64,000 nucleotides of DNA from Streptomyces macrolidinus (GCF_023887685.1 NZ_JAMWMR010000001.1:372001-436000); one strand, 5' to 3'; shown: positions 37,899 through 46,799, counted from the first letter of the stretch. Numbers and translations: made by a program. The notes: generated by a model from the letters alone, not told the origin.

Positions 37899-38435
37899 GT
37901 GATCGAGCAGCCTGTGGGGCAGCGCGAGGAAGTCGTGCTGGAGTACGAGTACCAGCAGCAGGAGATGACGGACGCGCTCCGGGCGGTGCTGCGCAAACGG
38001 GGTGGGTCCGGCTTCCTCTACCACCCCGTCTTCCTGGTGTGCGCCGGGCTGTTCGGGGCGGCACTGCTGGTGCTCGGCATATGCGTCGACGACGGCGCGT
38101 GGTTCGCCTTCGGGGTGATGTTCCTCGTCTGGCCGGTGCTGATGTCCCGCGTGCCCCATATGTCGGGCCGCCAGACGCTGCGGGCGAACCAGCACCACGG
38201 CCCGATGCGGGTGACCATCGCGAACGAGGGTGTGCGGGTGGTGAGCGCGCACATCGATACGCGTATGGGGTGGGCGAACTACGGCAGTTACGCCGAGACC
38301 GAGCACTGCTTCCTGCTCCGCAGCCCCGACCGGGCCGGCGTCTGCGCGCTCGTCCTGGTCAAGAGGGGTGCGCGGAGCCAGGAGGACGTGGACAGGCTGC
38401 GTGCCCTTCTGGACCGCCGCCTGCCCCGCGTCTGA
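37899..38435 (+). CDS. YcxB-like membrane protein
   Basis: A 178-residue protein starting with GTG. Two adjacent transmembrane helices are visible (HPVFLVCAGLFGAALLVLGI and WFAFGVMFLVWPVLM), followed by a beta-rich domain with VTIANEGVRVVSAHIDTRMG and the YcxB-like C-terminus SYAETEHCFLLRS. YcxB proteins are small membrane proteins of unknown role with a PH-like cytoplasmic domain. Convergent with zur. Confidence 0.8.
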   Translation: MIEQPVGQREEVVLEYEYQQQEMTDALRAVLRKRGGSGFLYHPVFLVCAGLFGAALLVLGICVDDGAWFAFGVMFLVWPVLMSRVPHMSGRQTLRANQHHGPMRVTIANEGVRVVSAHIDTRMGWANYGSYAETEHCFLLRSPDRAGVCALVLVKRGARSQEDVDRLRALLDRRLPRV

Positions 38436-38475
38436 TCCTGCCCCGCGTCTGATCCTGCTCAGTCGCTCGGCCTGC

Positions 38476-38898
38476 TCAGTCCTCGGCCGCGGTCCGCGCG
38501 CACTCCGCGCACGTGCCGAAGATCTCCACCGTGTGCGCCACGTTGACGTAGCCGTGCTCCGTGGCGATCGCCTCGGCCCACTTCTCGACGGCCGGGCCCT
38601 CGACCTCGACCGCCTTGCCGCACATGCGGCAGACCAGGTGGTGGTGGTGTTCGCCGGTCGAGCAGCGGCGGTAGACCGACTCACCGTCGGAGGTGCGCAG
38701 GACGTCGACCTCGCCCGCGTCGGCGAGGGACTGCAACGTGCGGTAGACCGTGGTGAGTCCGACCGAGTCGCCCTTGTGCTTGAGCATGTCGTGGAGTTCC
38801 TGCGCGCTGCGGAATTCGTCGACCTCGTCGAGCGCCGCCGCTACGGCGGCACGCTGGCGGGTGGATCGTCCCCGTACGGGCGGGCCGGCGGTCGTCAC
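38476..38898 (-). CDS. zur: Zinc uptake regulator Zur (Fur family)
   Basis: A 140-residue Fur-family repressor starting with GTG 38898 behind AAGGAGG. The winged helix contains DSVGLTTVYRTLQSLADAGEVDV. The dimerisation domain has the His-rich GEHHHHLVCRMCGKAVEV and the second Cys pair FGTCAECA, forming the structural zinc site. It lies downstream of znuB on the same strand. Linkage to znuACB and the box before znuA identify it as Zur rather than Fur. Confidence 0.95.
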   Translation of the reverse strand: MTTAGPPVRGRSTRQRAAVAAALDEVDEFRSAQELHDMLKHKGDSVGLTTVYRTLQSLADAGEVDVLRTSDGESVYRRCSTGEHHHHLVCRMCGKAVEVEGPAVEKWAEAIATEHGYVNVAHTVEIFGTCAECARTAAED

Positions 38899-38957
38899 CG
38901 TTGCCTCCTTGCATATGCGCCTGCCGGGCCATTGTGCCAGCCCGGCACGGCACATGG

Positions 38958-39860
38958 TCAGACTTCGACCCCGTCGCCCGCACTCCGCGTGGCCGGAATC
39001 GTGCACTCCGCCGGGTCCCCGTCGCCCTGCGCCGCGGCGGCTGCTCGGGCGCGGCGGCGGGCCAGCGGTGCGGCGAGCGCGGTCAGGGCGATGAACGCGG
39101 CGATCGTCATCAGCACGATCGTCGCGCCGGGCGGCACGTCCTGGTAGTACGACGTGATCGTGCCGCTGAGGGTGACGGTCACGCCGAGGGCGACCGAGAT
39201 CGCGAAGGTGGCCGCGAAGCTGCGGCTGAGCTGCTGCGCCGCCGCCACCGGGACCACCATCAGGGCGGACACCAGCAGCAGACCGACCACCCGCATCGCG
39301 ACCGTCACGGTCACCGCCGCGGTGACCGCCGTCAGCAGGTTCAGCGCCCGCACCGGCAGCCCCGTCACCCGCGCGAACTCCTCGTCCTGGCTGACGGCGA
39401 AGAGCTGGCGACGCAGACCGACGGTGACGAGGACCACGAAGGCCGCCAGCAGACAGATCGCGACGACGTCCGACGGCGACACCGTGGACAGCGAGCCGAA
39501 CAGGTACGACATCAGGTTCGCGTTCGAGCCGCCCGGCGCGAGGTTGGTGAACATCACGCCGCCGGCCATACCGCCGTAGAAGAGCATCGCGAGGGCGATG
39601 TCGCCGCGCGCCCTGCCGTACCAGCGGATCAGCTCCATCAGTACGGCACCGAGGACGGAGACGGCCGTCGCCATCCACACCGGGGAGGTGTTCAGCAGGA
39701 AGCCGAGGCCGACGCCGGTCATCGCCACATGGCCGATGCCGTCGCCCATCAGGGCCTGGCGGCGCTGCACGAGGTAGACGCCGATGGCGGGGGCGGTGAT
39801 GCCGACCAGCACGGCGGCGAGCAGGGCCCGCTGCATCAGGGCGTAGTTCAGGAAGTCCAT
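38958..39860 (-). CDS. znuB: Zinc ABC transporter permease
   Basis: A 300-residue integral membrane protein of the ABC-3 family with about eight hydrophobic helices, including LLAAVLVGITAPAIGVYLVQ and VGLLLVSALMVVPVAAAQQL. QALMGDGIGHVAMTGVGLGF is the conserved coupling region. The C-terminus is Ala/Arg-rich and cytoplasmic. The start shares base 39860 with the znuC stop, so the two genes are coupled. Confidence 0.93.
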   Translation of the reverse strand: MDFLNYALMQRALLAAVLVGITAPAIGVYLVQRRQALMGDGIGHVAMTGVGLGFLLNTSPVWMATAVSVLGAVLMELIRWYGRARGDIALAMLFYGGMAGGVMFTNLAPGGSNANLMSYLFGSLSTVSPSDVVAICLLAAFVVLVTVGLRRQLFAVSQDEEFARVTGLPVRALNLLTAVTAAVTVTVAMRVVGLLLVSALMVVPVAAAQQLSRSFAATFAISVALGVTVTLSGTITSYYQDVPPGATIVLMTIAAFIALTALAAPLARRRARAAAAAQGDGDPAECTIPATRSAGDGVEV

Positions 39861-40627
39861 CAGCTCAGCAGTCCCGTCCGGATCGAATCGGTGCCCGCGG
39901 TGTCATGCGGGTGGACATGGTCGTGGCCGGGCAGGGCGTGCTGGCCCACGGCCTTCGGAGGCGGGCCGTCGTGCAGGACGCAGCCGTCGCGCAGGACGAC
40001 CGCGCGGTCGATCAGCGGCTCCAGCGGGCCCAGCTCGTGCAGCACCAGCAGGACGGTCACCCCGGCCGCCACCTGGCCCCGCAGGGTCGCCGCGAGGACC
40101 TCCTGGCTCGCCAGGTCGACGCCCGCCATCGGCTCGTCCATGATCAGCAGCTCGGGTTCGGAGGCGAGCGCGCGGGCGATCAGTACGCGTTGGTGCTGGC
40201 CGCCGGACAGGGCGTCCACCGAGTCCTTGGCCCGGTCGGCCATCCCGACCTGCTCCAGGGCCGCGCGTACGGCGTCGTGGTCGGCCTTGCGCAGCACGCC
40301 GAACCGGGCGCGCGAGAGGCGGCCGGTGGAGACGACCTCGGTCACCGTGGCGGGCACCCCGCCCGCCGCGGTCGTGCGCTGCGGTACGTACCCCACGCGC
40401 CGCCAGTCGCGGAAGCGGCGCCGCGGCGTGCCGAACAGCTCGATCTCGCCGCCGCTCAGCGGCACCTGGCCGATGATGCTGCGGATCGCGGTCGACTTGC
40501 CCGAGCCGTTCGCGCCGAGCAGCGCGACGACCTCCCCGCGGCGCACCGTGAGGTCGATGCCGCGCAGGACGGGGCGCGAGCCGAGGTCGGCGCGTACGCC
40601 CCGCAGGCGTATGACGGACTCTCCCAT
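39860..40627 (-). CDS. znuC: Zinc ABC transporter ATP-binding protein
   Basis: A 255-residue ABC ATPase. The start MGESVIRLRG at 40627 follows GGAGGACACC; starts at 40639 or 40648 are possible but would use that ribosome-binding site as coding sequence. Walker A is GANGSGKS, the signature is LSGGQHQRVLIARALA and Walker B is LLIMDEPMAGVD. The C-terminal tail contains HALPGHDHVHPHD, a His-rich stretch suited to bind zinc. Confidence 0.94.
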   Translation of the reverse strand: MGESVIRLRGVRADLGSRPVLRGIDLTVRRGEVVALLGANGSGKSTAIRSIIGQVPLSGGEIELFGTPRRRFRDWRRVGYVPQRTTAAGGVPATVTEVVSTGRLSRARFGVLRKADHDAVRAALEQVGMADRAKDSVDALSGGQHQRVLIARALASEPELLIMDEPMAGVDLASQEVLAATLRGQVAAGVTVLLVLHELGPLEPLIDRAVVLRDGCVLHDGPPPKAVGQHALPGHDHVHPHDTAGTDSIRTGLLS

Positions 40628-40644
40628 GGTGTCCTCCATGACGA

Positions 40645-41601
40645 TCACTTGGCTCCCAGGGCGGTCTGCAGTGCCGTGAGGTTGGCCTCCATGACCTCGA
40701 AGTAGTCGCTGCCGCGGGACCGGCCCTTGACGATGCCCTCGATCGGGTCGAGGACGTCCGTGCGCAGATGCGTGTCGCGGGCGAGGGTCTTCGCGGCCTT
40801 GTTGCTGACGAGCGTCTCGTAGAAGATCGTGGAGACGCCGTCGGCCTTCGCCATCGTCTCCAGGTCCCTGATGCGGGAGGTGCTGGGCTCGGACTCCGGG
40901 TCCAGACCGCTGATGGCCTCCTGGGTGAGGCCGTAGCGCTCGGCGAGGTAGCCGAAGGAGGCGTGCGTGGTGATGAAGACCTTGCTCTTGGTGTTCTTCA
41001 GTCCCTGCTCGAACCGGGTGTCGAGGGCGTCGAGCTTCTTGACGAGTGCGTCGGTGTTCTTGCGGTACGCGTCCGCGTGCTTCGGGTCGGCCTTCTCGAA
41101 GGCCTTGCCGACGCCCCGGGCGACCTCGGCGTAGCGCACCGGGTCGAGCCAGATGTGGAGGTCCTCGGCCTGGGAGTGCTCGTGCTCGTGGTCATGGGCC
41201 GCCGCATGGCCGCCCACCTCCGTGCCGTGGTCCTCCAGCGTGGTCAGCGAGGCGGCGTCGATCTTCGTCTTGACTCCGGACTGGGCCACCGTGTCGTCGA
41301 CGGAGGGCTGGAGCCCCTTGAGGTAGAGCACGGCGTCGGACTCCTCGAGTCCTACGGCCTGCCTGGCGCTGATCTCCAGCTCGTGCGGCTCCTGGCCGGG
41401 CTGGGCGAGACTGGTGACGTGGACGTACCGACCGCCGATCTGCTCGGCGAGGAACGCCATCGGGTAGAAGGACGCGACGACGTCGAACTTGCCGCTGCGG
41501 TGCGCGCCCGTGTCGGAGGAACAGGCGGTGAGGGCCCCGAGGCCCAGCGCGGTGGCCACCGCGAGAGCGGTGCCGGGTATGAGGCGTCGACGTACGTTCA
41601 T
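40645..41601 (-). CDS. znuA: Zinc-binding lipoprotein of the ABC transporter
   Basis: A 318-residue periplasmic-type binding protein; start MNVRRRLIPG at 41601. The signal peptide ends in the lipobox LTAC with Cys27. A His-rich loop HAAAHDHEHEHSQAED typical of zinc-specific members lies near residue 135, and zinc ligands are expected in EPHELEIS, LHIWLDP and THASFGYLAERY. The protein captures zinc outside the membrane for ZnuB/ZnuC. The Zur box abuts the start codon. Confidence 0.95.
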   Translation of the reverse strand: MNVRRRLIPGTALAVATALGLGALTACSSDTGAHRSGKFDVVASFYPMAFLAEQIGGRYVHVTSLAQPGQEPHELEISARQAVGLEESDAVLYLKGLQPSVDDTVAQSGVKTKIDAASLTTLEDHGTEVGGHAAAHDHEHEHSQAEDLHIWLDPVRYAEVARGVGKAFEKADPKHADAYRKNTDALVKKLDALDTRFEQGLKNTKSKVFITTHASFGYLAERYGLTQEAISGLDPESEPSTSRIRDLETMAKADGVSTIFYETLVSNKAAKTLARDTHLRTDVLDPIEGIVKGRSRGSDYFEVMEANLTALQTALGAK

Positions 41602-41615
41602 GACACTCATTTTCA
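41601..41615 (-). promoter_or_regulatory. Zur box at the znuA start
   Basis: On the minus strand the sequence reads TGAAAATGAGTGTCA, matching the streptomycete Zur palindrome TGAAAATGATTTTCA at 13 of 15 positions. It directly abuts the start codon. TTGACA at 41633-41638 (minus strand) is a consensus -35, which places the -10 and transcription start inside the box and implies a leaderless znuA message. Confidence 0.85.
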
Positions 41616-41727
41616 ACAAACATGGAAACCGTTGTCAACAAGCTTCCCGTCGCCGACCCCGCGAGGACCCGCTGTCCGCCCCCGGCGCCCCACCGATTTG
41701 ATTGAAGGGGAGTCCCCGCCGGTAACC

Positions 41728-41760
41728 TGAAGCATTCGCTCTGAAGCAATGCTCTTCAGC
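41728..41760 (+). promoter_or_regulatory. Stem-loop in the glyS 5' leader
   Basis: CTGAAGCATT and AATGCTCTTCAG can pair with a short bulge around an 11-base loop, between a likely -10 (TAACCT, 41723-41728) and the glyS start. It is not a recognisable T-box: no specifier loop or antiterminator bulge is seen. Role unknown. Confidence 0.35.
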
Positions 41761-41799
41761 AGTCGCTTCGTCGCCCGTCGTCGTAATGAAGAGAGCACC

Positions 41800-43182
41800 G
41801 TGGCCGCCGACAAGATCGACACCATCGTCAGCCTGAGCAAGCGCCGTGGCTTCGTATTCCCGTGCAGCGAGATCTACGGCGGTCAGCGCGCCGCCTGGGA
41901 CTACGGACCGCTGGGTGTCGAGCTCAAGGAGAACCTCAAGCGCCAGTGGTGGCGCTACATGGTGACGTCGCGCGAGGACGTCGTCGGTATCGACTCGTCG
42001 GTGATCCTGGCGACCGAGGTCTGGCAGGCCTCCGGTCACGTCGCCACCTTCACCGACCCGCTCACCGAGTGCACCTCCTGTCACAAGCGTTTCCGCGCCG
42101 ACCACCTGGAGGAGGCCTACGAGGCCAAGCACAACCGCCTCCCGGAGAACGGCCTCGCCGACATCAACTGCCCCAACTGCGGCAACAAGGGCCAGTTCAC
42201 CGAGCCCAAGCAGTTCTCGGGCCTGCTCGCCACCCACCTCGGCCCGACGCAGGACAGCGGCTCGATCGCCTACCTGCGCCCCGAGACCGCCCAGGGCATC
42301 TTCACCAACTTCGCCCAGGTCCAGCAGACTTCGCGCCGCAAGCCGCCGTTCGGCATCGCGCAGATGGGCAAGTCCTTCCGCAACGAGATCACGCCCGGCA
42401 ACTTCATCTTCCGCACCCGCGAGTTCGAGCAGATGGAGATGGAGTTCTTCGTCAAGCCGGGCGAGGACGAGAAGTGGCAGGAGTACTGGATGCAGGAGCG
42501 CTGGAACTGGTACACCGGCCTCGGCCTGCGCGAGGAGAACATGCGCTGGTACGAGCACCCGAAGGAGAAGCTCTCCCACTACTCCAAGCGCACCGCCGAC
42601 ATCGAGTACCGCTTCCAGTTCGGCGGCTCGGAGTGGGGTGAGCTGGAGGGCGTCGCCAACCGCACGGACTACGACCTCTCCGCGCACGCGCAGGGCTCCG
42701 GCCAGGACCTCTCCTACTTCGACCAGGAGGCCGGCGAGCGCTGGACGCCGTACGTCATCGAGCCCGCGGCCGGTGTCGGCCGCGCGATGCTGGCGTTCCT
42801 GCTCGACGCCTACGTCGAGGACGAGGCCCCGAACGCCAAGGGCAAGATGGAGAAGCGCACGGTGCTGCGCCTGGACCACCGCCTGGCGCCGGTGAAGGTC
42901 GCGGTGCTGCCGCTGTCCCGCAACCCCGAGCTGTCGCCGAAGGCCAAGGGCCTGGCCCAGACGCTGCGCACGCACTGGAACATCGAGTTCGACGACGCGG
43001 GCGCCATCGGCCGCCGCTACCGCCGCCAGGACGAGATCGGTACGCCGTACTGCGTGACGGTCGACTTCGACACCCTGGACGACAACGCCGTGACCGTGCG
43101 TGAGCGCGACTCGATGAAGCAGGAGCGTGTCTCCCTCGACCAGATCGAGGGCTACCTGGCCAGCCGCCTCCTGGGCTGCTGA
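41800..43182 (+). CDS. glyS: Glycine--tRNA ligase
   Basis: A 460-residue dimeric class II glycyl-tRNA synthetase. GTG 41800 after AAGAGAG gives the normal N-terminus [20 protein letters not shown]; the frame from 41749 adds a basic stretch not expected. Motif 2 is [19 protein letters not shown] and motif 3 is [20 protein letters not shown] zinc-binding segment CTSCHKRF and CPNCGNKG lies near residues 90-130. A strong terminator follows. Confidence 0.97.
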   Translation: MAADKIDTIVSLSKRRGFVFPCSEIYGGQRAAWDYGPLGVELKENLKRQWWRYMVTSREDVVGIDSSVILATEVWQASGHVATFTDPLTECTSCHKRFRADHLEEAYEAKHNRLPENGLADINCPNCGNKGQFTEPKQFSGLLATHLGPTQDSGSIAYLRPETAQGIFTNFAQVQQTSRRKPPFGIAQMGKSFRNEITPGNFIFRTREFEQMEMEFFVKPGEDEKWQEYWMQERWNWYTGLGLREENMRWYEHPKEKLSHYSKRTADIEYRFQFGGSEWGELEGVANRTDYDLSAHAQGSGQDLSYFDQEAGERWTPYVIEPAAGVGRAMLAFLLDAYVEDEAPNAKGKMEKRTVLRLDHRLAPVKVAVLPLSRNPELSPKAKGLAQTLRTHWNIEFDDAGAIGRRYRRQDEIGTPYCVTVDFDTLDDNAVTVRERDSMKQERVSLDQIEGYLASRLLGC

Positions 43183-43198
43183 GCGGGTACCTGACCGC

Positions 43199-43243
43199 GA
43201 ACGCCGGGCCGGGCTGGATCACTTCCAGCCCGGCCCGGCGTTC
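43199..43243. terminator. Perfect 19-bp hairpin terminator after glyS
   Basis: Two perfectly complementary 19-base arms (43199-43217 and 43225-43243) around loop ATCACTT. It lies between convergent glyS and a VOC gene and can stop both. Confidence 0.9.
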
Positions 43244-43267
43244 TGCTGCGCGTGGAGGCTCGTCCGC

Positions 43268-43723
43268 CTACGCCACGCAGAACTCGTTGCCCTCCGGGTC
43301 GCGCATGACCCACCAGTGACCCGCCGGGCCCCTGTCCACCTCTTCGACGCGGGTCGCGCCCAGGGACTCCAGCCGGGCCACCGTGGCATCGCGGGCGTCC
43401 GGACCGGCGTGGACGTCGAGATGCAGGCGGTTCTTCCCGCCCTTGGCCTCGGGCACGTCCTGGAAGAGGATGCGACGACCCCGGCCGATGCCTGTCGCCG
43501 CGTCGTACGGGTCGTCGGGGTGCCGTATCGCCGCGAAGCCCCGGAAGACACGGGTGCCGTTGTGCTCGGCGACCGCCGCCTCGGGAAGCCGGCCCGCCGC
43601 CAGCAGCCCGTCGATCAACGCGCTGTTGTCCTCCACCTCGTACGCCAGCGCCGCCGCCCAGAAGTCCGCGAGGACAGGGGCGTTGCGGGTGTCGACGACC
43701 AACTTCCACTCCAGTGCTGTCAT
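43268..43723 (-). CDS. VOC/glyoxalase-like family protein
   Basis: A 151-residue VOC-fold protein; start MTALEWKLVV at 43723. Two modules are visible: WKLVVDTRNAPVLADFWAAA and NRLHLDVHAGPDARDATVAR, ending HWWVMRDPEGNEFCVA, the Glyoxalase_6-type terminus. Ligand and reaction unknown. It lies downstream of the chitinase gene on the same strand, 81 bases away. Confidence 0.87.
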   Translation of the reverse strand: MTALEWKLVVDTRNAPVLADFWAAALAYEVEDNSALIDGLLAAGRLPEAAVAEHNGTRVFRGFAAIRHPDDPYDAATGIGRGRRILFQDVPEAKGGKNRLHLDVHAGPDARDATVARLESLGATRVEEVDRGPAGHWWVMRDPEGNEFCVA

Positions 43724-43804
43724 ACGGCCCTTTCTACGCACTCCCGCTCGCCCCTGTCCCGGGAATCGCTCGACCGATCGTCGCGAGAGCGAGGGCGCGG
43801 GTGG

Positions 43805-44863
43805 TCAACGCCCTTGCAGCGAGCGGACGTTGTCGCCGAACGTCCAGTTCTTCGAGCCGTCCCAGTTGACGGACCACGTCATGAGGCCCTTGAGGCCGGT
43901 GCCGTAGTGCTGCCAGGCCTCGGAGACGAGGGACGGCGCCATGTACCCGCCGCCCGCGCCCTGTTGGGCGGGAAGGCCCGGCACCTGCTTGTCGTAGGGG
44001 ACCTTGACCGTGGTCCCCTGGATGGTCAGGCCGCTGTTCAGACAGTCCGTCTGCGCGACGAAGCCCGCCACGGTGCCCGCCGCGTACGAGTCGCCGGAGC
44101 AGCCGTACATGCTGCCGTTGTAGTACTGCATGTTCAGCCACCACAGCCGGCCGTTGTCCGCGTACTTCTTGATGACCGGCAGATACGCGCCCCAGATCGA
44201 CCCGTAGGTGACACTGCCCCCGGTCACGTACGCCGTCTCCGGGGCCATGGTGAGCCCGAAGCCTGCGGGCATCTGCGCCAGCACCCCGTCGATGATGCGG
44301 ATCAGGTTCGCCTGGGACGTGGACGGTTGGCCGATGTTCCCACTCCCCGTCAGGCCGGTCTCGATGTCGATGTCGATGCCGTCGAAGTTGTATTCCTTCA
44401 GGATCGGGACGATCGTCGAGACGAACCGGTCGGCGACGGCGGTGGAGTTGAGGTCGATGCCCGCGGTCGCGCCGCCGATGGAGAGCAGGATCGTCTGTCC
44501 TGCGGCCTTCGCGGCGCACATCTCCGCCGGGGTGGCCACCTTCACCCCGCTGTCCATGCCGTCCTCCCACAGCGCGGTGCCGTCGGAGAGGATGACCGGG
44601 AACGCGGCGTTGAGCACGTTGTAGCCGTGCGCGGCGATCCGGGAGTCGGTGATCGGGGTCCAGCCGAACGGCGGGTGGACCCCGTTGGCGGCCCCGTCCC
44701 AGTTCTCCCAGTAGCCCTGGAGAACCTTGCCGGACGGACGGGACTTCACGGCGCAGGTCTCGGCCGCGGAGGCGGAGGCGGCGGGGGCGGTGGCGACGGA
44801 GAGCGGCGCGAGGACGGCCGCGGTGAGGGCGGCGGCGAGCAGGCGCGGCCAGTGGCGGATCAT
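43805..44863 (-). CDS. Secreted GH18 chitinase
   Basis: A 352-residue glycoside hydrolase family 18 enzyme. Residues 1-34 are a Sec-type signal peptide (RHWPRLLAAALTAAVLAPLS, ending ASA-AE). The catalytic motif FDGIDIDIE is at 160-168 with Glu168 as proton donor; SIGG at 128-131 and MTWSVNWDGS near the end are the other family strands. No carbohydrate-binding module or fibronectin linker is present, so it is a single-domain ChiC/ChiD-like chitinase. Chitin regulation is suggested by the repeat upstream. Confidence 0.93.
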   Translation of the reverse strand: MIRHWPRLLAAALTAAVLAPLSVATAPAASASAAETCAVKSRPSGKVLQGYWENWDGAANGVHPPFGWTPITDSRIAAHGYNVLNAAFPVILSDGTALWEDGMDSGVKVATPAEMCAAKAAGQTILLSIGGATAGIDLNSTAVADRFVSTIVPILKEYNFDGIDIDIETGLTGSGNIGQPSTSQANLIRIIDGVLAQMPAGFGLTMAPETAYVTGGSVTYGSIWGAYLPVIKKYADNGRLWWLNMQYYNGSMYGCSGDSYAAGTVAGFVAQTDCLNSGLTIQGTTVKVPYDKQVPGLPAQQGAGGGYMAPSLVSEAWQHYGTGLKGLMTWSVNWDGSKNWTFGDNVRSLQGR

Positions 44864-44916
44864 GCGAGGCCTCCCGTGTGGGGGTGCGGTGAGGTGTCGT
44901 AGGCATGACGGTGCTC

Positions 44917-44949
44917 TGGTCCAGACCTTTCGTCAAGAGGTCTGGACCA
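44917..44949. promoter_or_regulatory. Chitinase promoter repeats (TGGTCCAGACCT type)
   Basis: TGGTCCAGACCT (44917-44928) and its exact reverse complement AGGTCTGGACCA (44938-44949) are separated by 9 bases. This 12-mer is the classic streptomycete chitinase promoter element, known as direct repeats, and also resembles the DasR operator core TGGTCTAGACCA. The site lies 54 bases upstream of the chitinase start and should bind the chitin-responsive regulators. Confidence 0.85.
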
Positions 44950-45189
44950 GATCGCCGAGGCTGGGGGAACCGGACGCTCAGTGCGAGCGCAGTACGTGGT
45001 CCGCTTCGGACGAAGAAGACCGGGCGGTGACCGGGCTCACCAACGGCGGGGTCATGGTCGACCAGAGCCTCCGTGCTCGTTACCCACGTTCGGGGCAAGT
45101 GCCCGACAGACAGGTGGTCTTGACGCTGCCCACTCGGCAGGGTGACGCTCGTGCAACAAGGCGCAACCAAGTAGGCAGGGGGCAAGGTC
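44950..45189. other. Gap between chitinase operator and RiPP locus A
   Basis: No gene was recognised here. It marks the edge of the accessory region. A direct-repeat motif that recurs at 46800 lies at 45150-45168 (separate entry). Confidence 0.5.
45150..45168 (+). promoter_or_regulatory. Direct-repeat operator candidate, copy 1
   Basis: CGTGCAACAAGGCGCAACC holds GTGCAAC and GCGCAAC, a direct repeat with a 10-base period. A closely related 19-mer lies before the graspetide precursor at 46800. Both precede transcription units of the same locus that contains an XRE regulator, so they are candidate sites for it. Confidence 0.55.
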
Positions 45190-45435
45190 ATGGCTCTACT
45201 GTTCTTCGGCAAGGACCCGAACACCAACGGCGACAACTGTCCGACCGTGTGGGTGGACGAGATGTCGGCCGAACTGGTGATGCAGGGATGGAAGGCTGAC
45301 GAAGACACGGAAGCGGAATGCCTGACGGTCGGACACATTCCCGACTCCGAGGCAGTGATCCGCATTCCGGCGCGCATGGTGCCGTTGATCAGGAAGGCGT
45401 GCGATGAAGCCGAGCAGCGTTCCGCCGTTCAGTGA
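45190..45435 (+). CDS. Small hypothetical protein of the XRE/DUF6879 locus
   Basis: An 81-residue protein, MALLFFGKDPNTNGDNCPTV at the start, with VDEMSAELVMQGWKAD and a C-terminal helix. Start ATG 45190 has a GGCAGGGGG region upstream. Proteins of this kind often sit beside DUF6879 and Scr1-type XRE genes in Streptomyces. Its end overlaps the DUF6879 gene by 32 bases. Function unknown. Confidence 0.75.
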   Translation: MALLFFGKDPNTNGDNCPTVWVDEMSAELVMQGWKADEDTEAECLTVGHIPDSEAVIRIPARMVPLIRKACDEAEQRSAVQ

Positions 45436-45928
45436 GCTGATCGGGAACTGTCACCGCTCCGCTGTGCATCTCGAACTTCGGGACACCTACGAGGGATACG
45501 ACGACGGCGGTCGCTTTGCCGAATGGAAGCGAGAGGGCGGGATCACACCGGCCTTCGTCGAGGACTTCCGGGCATGGACCGACCTCGTACGAGAGACGGT
45601 TGCCCGTGGCGTGGAGATGCGTCGGGTCAGGGTGGTATCCGTACCGGTCACCGAGTACATCCGGTTCGAGTACGAGGCGGCGCACCTCAACCAAGAGGCA
45701 GGCGAACAGGTGCGATGGCTGCCACGCTCGGATGCCGCGACGCTGCTTGTGCCGGGAGCTGATCTGTGGATCTTCGATGGTCGATTGATCAGGTTCGGGC
45801 ACTTCACCGGAGACGGCGCACTGGTCCGCAACGAGATGTGCCAAGACCCGTCAGTGATCAAGAAGTTCAGTGAGGCGTTCGAGGCCGTCTGGCAGCGAGC
45901 GACCCCGCACGAGAGGTTCACGGTCTGA
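45404..45928 (+). CDS. DUF6879 family protein
   Basis: A 174-residue protein matching the DUF6879 pattern: ELIGNCHRSAVHLELRDTYE, FRAWTDLVRETVARGVEMRRVRVV, TEYIRFEYEAAHLNQEAGEQ, DLWIFDGRLIRFGHF. The family is regularly found next to XRE/DUF5753 and is thought to be part of an antitoxin/toxin-like or regulatory pair. The 32-base overlap with the preceding gene and 12-base gap to the XRE gene indicate one transcript. Confidence 0.85.
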   Translation: MKPSSVPPFSELIGNCHRSAVHLELRDTYEGYDDGGRFAEWKREGGITPAFVEDFRAWTDLVRETVARGVEMRRVRVVSVPVTEYIRFEYEAAHLNQEAGEQVRWLPRSDAATLLVPGADLWIFDGRLIRFGHFTGDGALVRNEMCQDPSVIKKFSEAFEAVWQRATPHERFTV

Positions 45929-45940
45929 CCGCGCTGGCTC

Positions 45941-46792
45941 ATGCCCCAGTACCAGTCATCGAGTGTCGAGAGCGCCCGCAAGGCTGTTGCGGCACGGCTC
46001 CGCGAAGTGCGCCTGGACGCCGGCTTGAAAGGGCATGAGCTAGCCGCTCGCTGCGGCTGGCACAAGTCCAAGACCTCTCGCATCGAGAGCGCCCGTACAC
46101 CTCCGTCCGACGCCGATATCCGCGCATGGTGTGCCGCCTGCGGAGCGGATGATCAGGCGGTCGACATAGTGGCAGCCTCCCGCACGGCCGACTCCATGTA
46201 CCTGGAATGGAGGCGGCTGCAGCGCACCGGCCTGCGTCGTTTGCAAGAGGCACGCATCCCGCTGTACGAGCGCACCAGACTGCACCGGGGCTACGCCTCG
46301 CACGTCGTGCCTGGACTCTTCCAGACGCCCGCCTACGCCGCCGCGCTGCTGTCGTCTGTCAGCCGGTTCCACGGCACCCCCGACGACACAGTGGAAGCCG
46401 TAGATGCCCGCATGGCGCGCGCCCGAGTGCTGCACGAGGGGACGCACCGCTTCGCATTGCTCATCGAGGAAGCAGTCTTGCGGTACCAGGTGGGCGACGC
46501 TGAAGCCATGGCAGGGCAATTGGGGCACCTGCTGTCGGTCATGTCACTTCCCGCTGTCTCCATGGGGGTCATCCCGTTCGCTGCACAGGAGCGGGGCATG
46601 TGGACCCTTGAGACGTTCGACATCTTTGATGATCGGCGTGTGCATGTGGAATTGCTGACGGCTCAGGTCACGCTTACCGCGCCGGGTGAAGTCGGGATGT
46701 ACGTCAAGGCATGGACGGACTTGCATGAGTTGGCCGTCTACGGCGCGGACGCCCGATCGCTGGTGTCGGATGCTCTTGGGGCCCTGGGCTGA
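45941..46792 (+). CDS. Scr1-type XRE regulator (DUF5753)
   Basis: A 283-residue regulator. The HTH at about 12-70 contains VAARLREVRLDAGLKGHELA and CGWHKSKTSRIESART. The DUF5753 effector domain follows (YERTRLHRGYASHVVPGLFQ, TPAYAAALL, SLPAVSMGVIPF). Scr1-like proteins are widespread in streptomycetes with DUF397 or DUF6879 partners. Here it precedes a graspetide operon, so it is the likely regulator of precursor expression. Confidence 0.9.
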   Translation: MPQYQSSSVESARKAVAARLREVRLDAGLKGHELAARCGWHKSKTSRIESARTPPSDADIRAWCAACGADDQAVDIVAASRTADSMYLEWRRLQRTGLRRLQEARIPLYERTRLHRGYASHVVPGLFQTPAYAAALLSSVSRFHGTPDDTVEAVDARMARARVLHEGTHRFALLIEEAVLRYQVGDAEAMAGQLGHLLSVMSLPAVSMGVIPFAAQERGMWTLETFDIFDDRRVHVELLTAQVTLTAPGEVGMYVKAWTDLHELAVYGADARSLVSDALGALG

Positions 46793-46799
46793 GAATTCG

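Noticed and set aside
41701..41799. T-box riboswitch before glyS
   Set aside because: A stem-loop exists, but no specifier loop, no T-box sequence and no antiterminator were found.
41635..42975. 446-residue antisense frame over glyS
   Set aside because: Leu/Val/Gly-rich shadow of a highly biased synthetase gene.
44727..45299. 190-residue plus-strand frame across the chitinase promoter
   Set aside because: Antisense to the chitinase signal peptide and overlapping the operator; no recognisable features.
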